Assembly (NCBI GenBank): GCA_964404825.1
Contig: CAYOLQ010000007.1
Span: 3,498-67,497, forward strand
Direction: 5' to 3'
DNA: 64,000 nucleotides
Source: JACJXF01 sp964404825
GTDB lineage: Bacteria > Bacteroidota > Bacteroidia > Bacteroidales > GCA-2748055
The first letter of the stretch is position 1. Each line of letters starts with the position of its first letter. The translations under genes were made by a program, and so were the position numbers. Shown here in pieces: positions 10,030 through 18,762 of the stretch. The notes below the pieces were generated by a model. It searched no databases. It saw nothing but the letters and a program-made list of their open reading frames with translations, and was not told the DNA's origin.

Positions 10030-10083
10030 AAAAAACGCCACTGATTTCCGGTATAAATTTCCGGTTTTCAGTGGCGTTTTTTA
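10030..10083 (+). terminator. Rho-independent terminator of hppA
   Basis: AAAAACGCCACTGA (10031-10044) pairs with TCAGTGGCGTTTTT (10068-10081), with an inner CCGG/CCGG pairing. The T-rich right arm makes it an effective terminator, and the A-rich left arm means it could also work in reverse for the convergent gene. Confidence 0.9.
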
Positions 10084-10217
10084 TGTAGTGGGATCAAAGA
10101 GAATCCTAACTCCCTTTTTCTCCTGATTTATGGCAACAATAAAAGGCCATTAATTGAATTAATGTCCAATAATAAGTATAAGTCCCATTCAAGGTAGATA
10201 AAGGCCTGATTCGAAAA

Positions 10218-11837
10218 CTATTCAAGAATCACTGTACTGCTTTTTGGATATTTTGCAGAATAGCTTAAAATTAAGACCTTAGATTGTCCCGCGGGAATAT
10301 CAAGATCCCATGTAACCAAACCTGTATTCTGATCTAATTTTCCACCACTGAGTTCAATAGTTTCTACTACTATTTCCTTATTCTGTGAAACAGGAATCTG
10401 GTCTGTCAGGTGTATTTTTACGCTCTCTTTTTTATTATTTCTGACGGAGATTTCCCAGGAACGGGAAACAACTTTATTGGAACCGATAAATTTCTCGCTG
10501 GTAAAATCCTTGCGTTTCTCCCTCTTAACAACGATTCCCAAATCTCTGCCAAGTGATAAATTCAATGTATCAGAAACTGTTTTAAGATTTAGCATTGATT
10601 TACCAACAAATGTATTTTCGAAATAGAGGTTGGCCTCACCTTCCAGCAAGTCATATTGTTGCCATTCCCTTACCTGAGCAACCAGAAAGGCAGTGGGATC
10701 AAGTTTTGGAACCGCCTGATATTCAAATCCTGCAGGCAATTCAAGAAACATCATATCTATACTTTTCGATTTACCACCGGTTTCAATGGTGTAGGGGATA
10801 TCTACGCTGAATTCAACACTTGTTGTATTATCGGATGTTACAAAACCTACCGGCATTTGTTTAGCTTTACCCAATAAAGATGACTCATCAGCTACAGCCA
10901 TTTCATTCAAAGCCATAGCAGGCGCGGATTTTCTGTAACTATCATCATAAGAGTTTAATCCTCTGATCTGGATAAAATCAAGAAACCAGGGATTAAGCCT
11001 CGGAACATTCCCGCTCTGATTTGGAGTAGCATTTGAAAAAGTAAGTTTTACGTTCTTCCAGGGTACACCGGTATTTTGGTATACATTGGCTTTGTAAATA
11101 AGTGAAACAGGCTCGGTTAGCTTGTCAATTCTGATATCATAGGATGGATACCAGCCGGCTCCCTGAACCAGATAATTGATTTCAAGAATTCCAGCTGTGG
11201 CAACATCTGCTTTTAAAGTAACAATTATCTGACCCGAAGGTATGTTTTCGGATGTCTGAAGTGTTGAAAGCTGATTATTCATTTTGGAAAGTTCCTCTTC
11301 CAGTATTTTTATTTTCCTTTCGCGGGCAAGAATATCGGAACGGATTGCAGTAAGACTTGATTTATAAAATTCGAAAAGAATCTTGAAATTAGCGGCATCC
11401 AGACTCTCATTTTTACCACCTACATTTTTATTTGTAACAAGAAAAGATTCTTCTTCTTTTAAAATACCTGTCTGAAGTCTTTCATCTTCAATCTTAATGG
11501 CAAGTTCCTCAATTTTCGTTCGTAAGACTTCTATTTGCTCTTTTTCTTTTAACTCGGAAATGTAATTCTTTTCAAGGCTTGCCGAAAGAACTATAAACTT
11601 TCCCTTGCCTTTTACCTGAATACTTTGTTCGTCGATATATGGGGAAAGTCCCCGGATTGCAAATGTGTTGATTCCCTGAATCAATGAGACCTCTGATACA
11701 CCTGTTACCTGCGCTCCGCTGTTAAATATAGTAACGTGGGTTATGGTTGAGTTGAGTGTTTTTGCATTATCATCTGCTTTTAGTGTCAGGCCAGAAAATA
11801 ATAATGATAACCCAAGAATGAAAGTGATTTTTTTCAT
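10218..11837 (-). CDS. DUF4139 (mucoidy-inhibitor-A-like) periplasmic protein
   Basis: About 539 residues from the ATG at 11837, which starts a clear signal peptide (MKKITFILGLSLLFSG, cleavage near LKA-DD). An upstream in-frame start at 11861 would only add eight residues before the signal. After the N-terminal strand-rich domain comes a coiled coil (about residues 75-190, Lys/Glu-rich), then the C-terminal DUF4139 beta domain ('GAGWYPSYDIRI', 'NVYQNTGVPWKNVKLTFSN'). The family is widespread in Bacteroidota; its biochemical role is not established. A promoter with both elements lies just upstream, so the gene appears to be transcribed alone although lpxH follows on the same strand. Confidence 0.88.
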   Translation of the reverse strand: MKKITFILGLSLLFSGLTLKADDNAKTLNSTITHVTIFNSGAQVTGVSEVSLIQGINTFAIRGLSPYIDEQSIQVKGKGKFIVLSASLEKNYISELKEKEQIEVLRTKIEELAIKIEDERLQTGILKEEESFLVTNKNVGGKNESLDAANFKILFEFYKSSLTAIRSDILARERKIKILEEELSKMNNQLSTLQTSENIPSGQIIVTLKADVATAGILEINYLVQGAGWYPSYDIRIDKLTEPVSLIYKANVYQNTGVPWKNVKLTFSNATPNQSGNVPRLNPWFLDFIQIRGLNSYDDSYRKSAPAMALNEMAVADESSLLGKAKQMPVGFVTSDNTTSVEFSVDIPYTIETGGKSKSIDMMFLELPAGFEYQAVPKLDPTAFLVAQVREWQQYDLLEGEANLYFENTFVGKSMLNLKTVSDTLNLSLGRDLGIVVKREKRKDFTSEKFIGSNKVVSRSWEISVRNNKKESVKIHLTDQIPVSQNKEIVVETIELSGGKLDQNTGLVTWDLDIPAGQSKVLILSYSAKYPKSSTVILE

Positions 11838-11897
11838 GATTTGTTTTTTTTGTCTGTACAAAGACTATACCGTAAATCGTGTAGTGCAAATAAACTA

Positions 11898-11929
11898 CAA
11901 AAATACTGCTTCCGGATGGGAATTCACAA
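11898..11929 (-). promoter_or_regulatory. Promoter of the DUF4139 gene
   Basis: On the reverse strand TTG (11929-11927), a 21-base spacer, then TATTTTTG (11905-11898), matching the Bacteroidota -33/-7 consensus. Predicted leader about 50 bases. Confidence 0.5.
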
Positions 11930-11984
11930 TCAAATAGATTATTAGCAAAATTCAGATGATCAGAATTTTCCGGATTTCAGGAAA

Positions 11985-12752
11985 CTATTGTTGTTTGTAT
12001 GACTTGAGAGAGATGTCATTACCGTTGAAAACAGCATAAGTAAAATTAAAGAACCAATCCCCGAGACAAATTAGCCGGCTATTATCGTCTAAACGAAAAT
12101 CCAGAGGCAGATGACGGTGCCCGTAAACAAAGAAATCGAAATGTTCTTTTTCCAATACCTGCTTTGAGTATAGGATCTGAAATTCTTTATCCTCTCCCTG
12201 AAATGGAAGAGAGGCATCTTTAGAAAGCCGGCTGTGCTTCGACCATGCATGAGCAAACGCTATTGATGCATTGGGGTGTATTCTTGCAAAAAACCATTGC
12301 AGGACTCTGTTTGTGAAAATCCATTTGATAATATTATAAGCTTTCTCATATGATCCCAGTCCATCTCCATGAGCAATGAAAAACTTTTTACCGTTAATTT
12401 CAATCTTTAAGGGGCTTCTGAAAACCTGTATCCCTGTTTCTGATGGAAGATAATCAAATACCCACACATCATGGTTCCCGGTGAAAAAGTATACCGGTAT
12501 TCCGGAATCAGTAATCTCTGCGATTTTGCCAAGTAAACGCGTAAATCCCCGTGGCACTACCTTGCTGTATTCAAACCAGTAATCAAATATATCTCCAAGC
12601 AGGTATATCGAGTGTGCGTCTGTTTTTGCCTCATCCAGCCAACGGGTAAGCATTTTTTCCCTGATAAGACTTTTTTCAAGGGGTGGATGCCCCAGATGAG
12701 CATCAGAGAGAAAATAAATTTTTTTATTTGCGGGCAATTGTAATTGGTTCAT
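11985..12752 (-). CDS. lpxH: UDP-2,3-diacylglucosamine diphosphatase (LpxH-type)
   Basis: 255 residues, the usual length for LpxH. It is a calcineurin-like metallophosphoesterase that makes lipid X in lipid A synthesis at the cytoplasmic face of the inner membrane. The metal-binding set is complete: 'FLSDAHLG', 'LLGDIFDYW', 'FTGNHDVW', 'IAHGDGLG' and 'YGHRHLP'. The Asp-Tyr-Trp following the second motif is typical of LpxH rather than general phosphoesterases. Its ATG overlaps the stop of the upstream lipoprotein gene by one base (TGATG), which suggests translational coupling. Together with lptB and rfaE1 elsewhere in the window it indicates a lipopolysaccharide-bearing outer membrane. Confidence 0.92.
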   Translation of the reverse strand: MNQLQLPANKKIYFLSDAHLGHPPLEKSLIREKMLTRWLDEAKTDAHSIYLLGDIFDYWFEYSKVVPRGFTRLLGKIAEITDSGIPVYFFTGNHDVWVFDYLPSETGIQVFRSPLKIEINGKKFFIAHGDGLGSYEKAYNIIKWIFTNRVLQWFFARIHPNASIAFAHAWSKHSRLSKDASLPFQGEDKEFQILYSKQVLEKEHFDFFVYGHRHLPLDFRLDDNSRLICLGDWFFNFTYAVFNGNDISLKSYKQQ

Positions 12753-13906
12753 CAGAGTTTATTATCGAGCCATTTTTCGAGTTCTGTTCCATATAGATTA
12801 CGTGCCAAAATGTTCCCCTCTTTATCAAGGAGGTAAGTAGAAGGTATAGAACGCATATTGTAAGCGAATGCTGACTGAGAATCGGGGAAATCCGGTCCGA
12901 TGGTATTGATAAAACTAAGTTCATCAAAACGAACTAATTTCATCCAGTTTTCAGGGTTTTTATCAACGCAAACAGCAAAAATTTCAAACCCTTTGCTTTT
13001 GTATTTTCTGTAAATTTTTTCAAAAAGCGGATTCTGTTGTTTGGATGCATCAGAATATACTGACCAGAAATATAATAAAACAGTTTTCCCTCTCAGAGTT
13101 GAGAGACTTTTTATATTTCCTGCGGGATCGGGATAGGAGATATCGGGCAAGCCGCTTTGAGATTCAATAATTTTCTTCTGAATACCTATAAGATTATTGT
13201 ATCTTTTTTCCGCGGTACGGGCATCATTAACAAAGGTCTTCACAAAAGATGACGTGGGATACTTAACTGATAAGGTATCTGCAACGATTTTCATATACTG
13301 AATATCCCTGTTTTCACCAAGAACGAGCTCATCCGGACCAAGCTTTTGATACAACGCGTACGCACTCGCGATTGAAGAAAGATGTTCAACAATAAATGAA
13401 ATTGAAAAATCCCTCTGTTCCTTAATAATTTCCTTTCTCCGAATAAGGTATTCACTTGCCTGAACTTCAGTAAGAGCATTATTGCCCCTATATTTACTGT
13501 CAAGGTCCTTCAACCTGGTTCGTGTATCACTTAACTTTTCCACAAGTTGTCTGACAAATTCAGATTCCGGAGATCCCGTTACACTATAATTCTTATCGAA
13601 TTCCTGAAAGTCACCGTCAATTTTAATTTTTTCACCGGGAGAAATAAAAAGGTTAATAATTTTCCCGCTTTCGTTTCTGAGAATATACAATCCGGGTTCC
13701 TCAACAAATAATTTGAAACGAAATTTGCCATCTTTTTTCACTCCTGCCGAATCTATCTGACTGGTTTTGTTAATGTCAAGATACTCGAGCTTTATGGAGT
13801 ATTTTTCAGTGTTTCTGAATGATCCTTCAACGATTGCATTTGGCCTGTCTTTGCATGATACAGCAGCAAAAGCTACTAAGGCAAATATTAGAATTCTCTT
13901 TTTCAT
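12752..13906 (-). CDS. DUF4369/thioredoxin-fold lipoprotein lacking the CxxC motif
   Basis: 385 codons from the ATG at 13906; a TTG one codon earlier is less likely. A lipoprotein signal (MKKRILIFALVAFAAVSC) puts the lipidated Cys at residue 18. An N-terminal DUF4369-like domain (about 25-110) is followed by a helical linker and a thioredoxin-like domain (about 250-384) that aligns well with the adjacent paralogue. Where the paralogue has 'FWAAWCQPCRLENP' this protein has 'FWSVYSDASKQQNP', so both redox cysteines are serines. The rest of the fold, including the cis-Pro region 'RSIPSTYLLDKEG', is kept. It is therefore unlikely to be a thiol oxidoreductase; a binding or chaperone role is inference. 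It lies 6 bases after the paralogue gene and overlaps lpxH by one base. Confidence 0.88.
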   Translation of the reverse strand: MKKRILIFALVAFAAVSCKDRPNAIVEGSFRNTEKYSIKLEYLDINKTSQIDSAGVKKDGKFRFKLFVEEPGLYILRNESGKIINLFISPGEKIKIDGDFQEFDKNYSVTGSPESEFVRQLVEKLSDTRTRLKDLDSKYRGNNALTEVQASEYLIRRKEIIKEQRDFSISFIVEHLSSIASAYALYQKLGPDELVLGENRDIQYMKIVADTLSVKYPTSSFVKTFVNDARTAEKRYNNLIGIQKKIIESQSGLPDISYPDPAGNIKSLSTLRGKTVLLYFWSVYSDASKQQNPLFEKIYRKYKSKGFEIFAVCVDKNPENWMKLVRFDELSFINTIGPDFPDSQSAFAYNMRSIPSTYLLDKEGNILARNLYGTELEKWLDNKL

Positions 13907-13912
13907 CAAAAA

Positions 13913-15109
13913 TTATTCATTAAAAAGTTCCTGTAATTTTTCACCAAGTGCCGGACCCCGAAGATTGCTGGCAATAACCTTTCCGTCTTTATCCAGAAGG
14001 TAATTCATAGGGATTCCCTGGATATTAAATTGAGCAACAACCCCAGATTCCCAATATTTGAGTTCGCTTACCTGGGTCCAGCCAAGATTATCCTGCTCTA
14101 TTCCATTTACCCATTCTTCGCGGGTTCTGTCGAGGGAGACCTGATAAATCTCAAAACCTTTTTTGTTGAATTGCTTATAGTTTTCAACCAGATTCGGATT
14201 TTCAAGTCTGCAAGGCTGACACCACGCTGCCCAGAAGTCAAGCAATACAATCTTTCCTCTAAGGGATGACAATCTGATTATTTTTCCATCGGGGGAGGGA
14301 AGGGATATTTCCGGAACCTCAGTTCCCGGAGCAAAAGTACCCGGAGTGGTTTGCTGCTGTGCTGCCAGCTGTGCTTTAATTACAGTCACATACTCATGCA
14401 GACTTTGCACCAGCGGAAGATCAGGATATTTTGCGTTCAGAGAGGAATCTAATTTTTCATATACCTCAAGATCCTTAACCGGATGAAATACCATCATTTG
14501 TGGTCCAACCTGTCCGTAGAGGGCAAGCAGACTGATAAGTGAGTTTGAATTTTCATTAATAAAACTTAACGAATAAGTCCTGAGATCTTCCAACAAAGTC
14601 TGGAATTCTTCGTTATTCTTTACCCTGATATCTGCATAGTTTGGGCTTTCTGAGCTGTCTCTGGCCATGATATTAAATTTATCCATAGCTGAGATTAGTT
14701 TGTTGGTTTCAATGTTAAGCAGCCTGATCTTTTCAGATTCATCGGATCCTGATACTTTATAATCCTCCAGGTTGTTGTAGTCAGCTGTAATCTTTATTTT
14801 CTCTTTACCATAAATCAGGAGATTTATGAATGGGCCACCTTCAGTCCTTACTATAAAAAATTCGGGTAACTGGGTCGATTCCCGGAAAGAAAACACACCA
14901 TTTTCGTCAAGGATTATGGTGTCAAGAGAGATAAACTTATCAATACCAATTTTCTGAAAGTAAACTGCACGACCTGTACTGTTTTCAAGCTTTCCTTCAA
15001 CGGTAAATTTATGAGCTTTTCCGGAAATCTTATTTTCATTTCCTTTTTTCCCGCAGGAAACTAAAAAAAAGCCTGCCAAAAACACAAATAGGAATATTGA
15101 ACTTTTCAT
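13913..15109 (-). CDS. TlpA-like thioredoxin lipoprotein with DUF4369 domain
   Basis: 398 residues. The lipobox 'FFLVSC' gives a lipidated Cys at residue 19, so it is anchored in the periplasm. The DUF4369-like domain spans about 30-115 and the TlpA/AhpC-type thioredoxin domain about 265-395, with an intact 'WCQPC' active site and cis-Pro segment 'QGIPMNYLLDKDG'. It is a candidate thiol-disulfide reductase, perhaps for cytochrome maturation or envelope stress, though the substrate is unknown. It is the first gene of a three-gene reverse-strand operon with its redox-dead paralogue and lpxH. A putative -7 element lies 35 bases upstream. Confidence 0.9.
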   Translation of the reverse strand: MKSSIFLFVFLAGFFLVSCGKKGNENKISGKAHKFTVEGKLENSTGRAVYFQKIGIDKFISLDTIILDENGVFSFRESTQLPEFFIVRTEGGPFINLLIYGKEKIKITADYNNLEDYKVSGSDESEKIRLLNIETNKLISAMDKFNIMARDSSESPNYADIRVKNNEEFQTLLEDLRTYSLSFINENSNSLISLLALYGQVGPQMMVFHPVKDLEVYEKLDSSLNAKYPDLPLVQSLHEYVTVIKAQLAAQQQTTPGTFAPGTEVPEISLPSPDGKIIRLSSLRGKIVLLDFWAAWCQPCRLENPNLVENYKQFNKKGFEIYQVSLDRTREEWVNGIEQDNLGWTQVSELKYWESGVVAQFNIQGIPMNYLLDKDGKVIASNLRGPALGEKLQELFNE

Positions 15110-15480
15110 AAGTATTGTATAAGTTAGAGTTCTGAATTGAATGCAAATTTATTCAAAATATTATGAACTAACGTTGTTATATTTTGTATATTGTAAATCG
15201 CTTATGATGGATGAGCCTAAGATGCTATTATTCAAGGAATAATTTGTATTTTTGTGGTTGAAATAAGTTGAGTTTTCAACAGGGAGTATTAAATTTTGGG
15301 TTTCATTCACCAGCCTGTCAAATGATATTATCGTTTGAGTAAATAATTGAATTGATGAAACCTATATGATTTTCAGACCCGGACACAAATACAATAAAAT
15401 CAAATACATGCGGGTTCTCTCAATAGAGAAGGACAAGCAATCATTATTTTTTTATGAAGAAATTTAATCAGTATTAATTT
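15110..15480. other. Divergent intergenic region between the TlpA-like gene and the glycogen operon
   Basis: 371 bases without a supported ORF. It holds a reverse-strand -7 match at 15144-15151 and a forward TATTTTTG at 15247-15254, which would give the debranching-enzyme gene a leader of about 220 bases. A small hairpin, TTCTCT-CAAT-AGAGAA at 15415-15430, lies in that leader 50 bases before the start. No known riboswitch was recognised. Confidence 0.5.
15144..15151 (-). promoter_or_regulatory. Putative -7 element of the TlpA-lipoprotein-lpxH operon
   Basis: The reverse strand reads TAAATTTG, an exact TAnnTTTG match 35 bases before the start at 15109. No clear -33 element was found. Confidence 0.35.
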
Positions 15481-17436
15481 ATGGGATATCTACAATTCGA
15501 AAAGAGTAAGTTGATTAATCTTGAATACTCGCTGGACAAGGAATTTGTAAGATCGAACCGTGCTGGTTCATATTCCTCAACTACTATTGTTGGATGTAAT
15601 ACCAGGAAATATCATGGTATGCTTGTTGTCCCGGATGCTGTTAGCGGGGATAAAAATGTGCTTTTATCTTCTCTGGATGTTACAATTGTGCAGCATGATC
15701 AGGAGTTTAATCTTGGCATTCATAAGTATCAGGGGGATCTGTATGTTCCGAGAGGGCACAAATATGTCCGCGATTTTGAAGCTGAAAGTGTCGGGGTAAC
15801 AACCTACAGGGTGGGAGGTGTCGTTTTAAAGAAAGAATATTTGCTTGTTGAAAAAGAAGAACAGATACTTATTAAATATACCCTTGAAGAGGCAACCTCG
15901 CCCACTTTTTTAAAGTTCAAACCTTTCCTTGCTTTCCGGAGCATGCACTCTTTAAGCAAAGCAAACTTATATGCCAATACCAAGTATCAGGTAGTTAAAA
16001 ATGGCATCGTTTCTAAGTTATATGATGCCCTCCCTTCACTTTATATGCAGTTTAATAAGGAAGTGGAATTTATATCCTGTCCCGACTGGTACTACAATAT
16101 CGAATACATGGAGGAACAAAAAAGAGGCTATGACTTTAAAGAAGATCTTTTTGTTCCCGGCTATTTCGAATGCTCCATTAAAAAAGGAGAAAGTATAATC
16201 TTCTCCGGAAATACAATACTTGCAGAAGAACCTGAGTCTCTTGTCAGGAAATATGAAAAAGAAAAGGCTAAAAGAAATCCCAGGGATAGTTTCAAAAGTT
16301 GCCTTATTAATTCTGCAGAACAATTTCTGGTAAAAAACGAGGGCAGAACAGAAATTATTGCGGGATTTCCCTGGTTCGGAACATGGGGCAGAGATACTTT
16401 CATTTCCCTTCCGGGAATCACCCTTACAACCGGGAAACTGCAACAGGCTAAAGATATTATCGATACAATGGTAAAAAGGATGAAAGGCGGGCTTTTTCCC
16501 AACATGGGTAACAATGAGAATCCTGCTTTCAATTCAGTTGATGCTCCTTTATGGTTTTTCTGGTCACTCCAGGAGTACCAGAAATATGACTCCGTACTTG
16601 ATATTTGGGAAACCTACAAAGCCCCAATTAATGATATTCTGAATTCCTATCGGAACGGTACAATATTCAATATCCGTATGCTTGAAAACGGTTTGATATG
16701 GGCTGGTCAGGAAGGTAAATCACTGACCTGGATGGACGCAATAAACGATCAGGGTCCTGTGACCCCACGTATGGGCATGGATGTGGAAATTAATGCGCTA
16801 TGGTACAATGCGGTGTGTGCTTGTCTTGAATGGGCAAAAAAATCCAAAGACAGCAAGTTTATCAAAAACTGGAAAGATCTGCCCGAAAAAATCAGTCAGT
16901 CTTTTATTGAAACCTTCTGGGATGAGAAAAAAGGATATCTGGCTGATTATGTAAATGGTGATTTTAAGGATTTCAGCGTAAGGCCGAATCAGGTTTTTGC
17001 TGCAGCTCTGCCTTATAGTCCGATTTCGAGAGACATGAAAAAAAGTGTAGTTGATATTATTACCCGTTACTTATTAACTCCTAAAGGTCTCCGGACCCTT
17101 TCACCAAAGGATGAAAAGTATAATCCCTGTTATGAAGGAAATCAGAATACAAGAAACTCCGCCTACCATCAGGGAACAGTATGGCCATGGCTATTGGAAC
17201 ATTATGTAAAAGCTTACCTGGATTTGCACAAAGCAGGAGGCTTGAACACGGTTAAACAACTTTTCCATGGTTTTGAAGAGGATATGCTGGTGCATGGAAT
17301 TGGATCCATTTCTGAAATATATGATGGAGATCCGCCTCACACACCCAGAGGTTCAATTTCTCAGGCCTGGAGTGTTGCGTCAGTATTACGGATAGGTGAA
17401 ATAATTGAAAAATTTGAATCAGAAAAAACAATTTAA
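15481..17436 (+). CDS. Glycogen debranching enzyme (amylo-alpha-1,6-glucosidase type)
   Basis: 651 residues, as expected for the bacterial two-domain form. The N-terminal GDE_N-type beta domain (about 1-220) contains 'SNRAGSYSSTTIVGCNTRKYHG'-like substrate-site residues, and the C-terminal (alpha/alpha)6 domain (about 270-645) contains 'GTWGRDTFISLPG' (Asp near 305), 'LTWMDA' and 'NSAYHQGTVWPWLLEHY'. It removes alpha-1,6 branches from glycogen in the cytoplasm. It is the first gene of a forward glycogen cluster; the next gene starts 14 bases after its stop, so they are probably cotranscribed. A short hairpin lies in its leader. Confidence in the family is high, while the exact chain-length specificity is not known. 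Confidence 0.93.
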   Translation: MGYLQFEKSKLINLEYSLDKEFVRSNRAGSYSSTTIVGCNTRKYHGMLVVPDAVSGDKNVLLSSLDVTIVQHDQEFNLGIHKYQGDLYVPRGHKYVRDFEAESVGVTTYRVGGVVLKKEYLLVEKEEQILIKYTLEEATSPTFLKFKPFLAFRSMHSLSKANLYANTKYQVVKNGIVSKLYDALPSLYMQFNKEVEFISCPDWYYNIEYMEEQKRGYDFKEDLFVPGYFECSIKKGESIIFSGNTILAEEPESLVRKYEKEKAKRNPRDSFKSCLINSAEQFLVKNEGRTEIIAGFPWFGTWGRDTFISLPGITLTTGKLQQAKDIIDTMVKRMKGGLFPNMGNNENPAFNSVDAPLWFFWSLQEYQKYDSVLDIWETYKAPINDILNSYRNGTIFNIRMLENGLIWAGQEGKSLTWMDAINDQGPVTPRMGMDVEINALWYNAVCACLEWAKKSKDSKFIKNWKDLPEKISQSFIETFWDEKKGYLADYVNGDFKDFSVRPNQVFAAALPYSPISRDMKKSVVDIITRYLLTPKGLRTLSPKDEKYNPCYEGNQNTRNSAYHQGTVWPWLLEHYVKAYLDLHKAGGLNTVKQLFHGFEEDMLVHGIGSISEIYDGDPPHTPRGSISQAWSVASVLRIGEIIEKFESEKTI

Positions 17437-17450
17437 TCTATGTTAAGCCT

Positions 17451-18737
17451 ATGAAGGTATTGATGTTCGGTTGGGAATTTCCACCACATATTTCAGGTGG
17501 CCTTGGAACTGCTTCTTATGGTCTTACCAAAGGAATGAGCAAAATCCCCGGAATGCAAATAAAATTTGTCGTTCCAAAAGCATATGGAGATGAAGACCAA
17601 AGCCGCATGCGGATTGTAGGTGCAAATGATATAGTTATAAGCAAAAGACTTGTAAATTATGAGTCATTCCTTAGAGAAATTGAGTATGTTGAAATTAATT
17701 CCAGAATTGTTCCCTATACCGATCCTGATGAATATTACACAGCCGTAAAAGAAGCTAAAGAAGAAGGACGACCATTTATCTATACAAATTTCAGGGGGAA
17801 AATCCCCTTTACCGGAAAATATGGAGGAAATCTGTATCAGGAGATAGCTAATTATGCAGTGATAGCATCTGTTCTGGCTGAAGAAAACGATTTTGATGTA
17901 ATACATGCACACGACTGGCTTACTTTCCCTGCCGGAATTGCAGCTAAGAGAGTTTCAGGAAAACCATTGGTAATACATGTTCATGCTACCGATTTCGATC
18001 GAAGCGGAGGAAGTGTTAATCCTGCTGTATTCGATATAGAAATGAAAGGAATGAGGAATGCGGATAAAATTATAGCAGTTTCCAATCTCACTCGAAACAC
18101 AATCATTGAGAAATATGGGATCAGTCCGGATAAAGTTGTAACAGTTCATAATGCCGTTGAGCCTCTGCAAGAGTCTGAAAAACTAATGCTGGGGAAAAAT
18201 ATTAATGATAAGATTGTAACATTTTTAGGAAGAGTTACCTTACAAAAAGGACCTGAATATTTTGTTGAGGCAGCATACAAAGTCCTTCAGAAAATGGATA
18301 ATGTTCGTTTTGTCATGGCTGGTAGCGGGGAATTGCTGAACCGTATGATTATGCGTGCAGCATCTTTGCGGATTGCAAATAAATTCCACTTTACGGGATT
18401 CTTAAAAGGAGATGATGTATACCGAATGTTTTCAATAAGTGATGTTTATGTTATGCCTTCTGTTTCTGAGCCTTTTGGGATTTCACCCCTCGAAGCCATG
18501 CAATCAAATGTTCCGGTAATCATATCTCACCAGTCCGGAGTTTCTGAAGTATTGCAATACGCTATGAAGGTTGATTTCTGGGATATTGACGCTATGGCTG
18601 ATGCAATTTATGGATTGCTTAACTACAGCGCTTTGTCGGATATGTTTAAAATCTATGGAAAGGAAGAAGTTGAGAATATGAAATGGGAAAACTCGGCAAT
18701 TAAAGTAAATGAAGTATATCATTCAGTTGTAAAATAA
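17451..18737 (+). CDS. GT4-family glycosyltransferase of the glycogen locus
   Basis: 428 residues, GT-B fold. The N-terminal domain has the glycogen-synthase-like 'MFGWEFPPHISGGLGTASYG' loop and 'VIHAHDWLTFPAG'; the C-terminal domain has 'FLGRVTLQKGPEYFVEAA' and the EX7E nucleotide-sugar motif 'EPFGISPLE' at about 339-347. It lies between the debranching enzyme and a GH57 enzyme, an order I recall from other Bacteroidales, which implies a role in alpha-glucan synthesis or priming. Acceptor and donor are not deducible. The start at 17451 is the ATG immediately before the first beta strand (MKVLMFGW). Confidence 0.9.
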   Translation: MKVLMFGWEFPPHISGGLGTASYGLTKGMSKIPGMQIKFVVPKAYGDEDQSRMRIVGANDIVISKRLVNYESFLREIEYVEINSRIVPYTDPDEYYTAVKEAKEEGRPFIYTNFRGKIPFTGKYGGNLYQEIANYAVIASVLAEENDFDVIHAHDWLTFPAGIAAKRVSGKPLVIHVHATDFDRSGGSVNPAVFDIEMKGMRNADKIIAVSNLTRNTIIEKYGISPDKVVTVHNAVEPLQESEKLMLGKNINDKIVTFLGRVTLQKGPEYFVEAAYKVLQKMDNVRFVMAGSGELLNRMIMRAASLRIANKFHFTGFLKGDDVYRMFSISDVYVMPSVSEPFGISPLEAMQSNVPVIISHQSGVSEVLQYAMKVDFWDIDAMADAIYGLLNYSALSDMFKIYGKEEVENMKWENSAIKVNEVYHSVVK

Positions 18738-18762
18738 CCAGAGTAAAAAGTAACAGTGTACC

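Noticed and set aside
10148..10164. 17-base AT palindrome CATTAATTGAATTAATG
   Set aside because: Short and AT-rich in an AT-rich gap between convergent genes; expected by chance and without a T-run.
16036..16532. Overlapping reverse frames of 120-135 codons inside the debranching enzyme gene
   Set aside because: They lie wholly within a well-supported gene and show no recognisable protein features.
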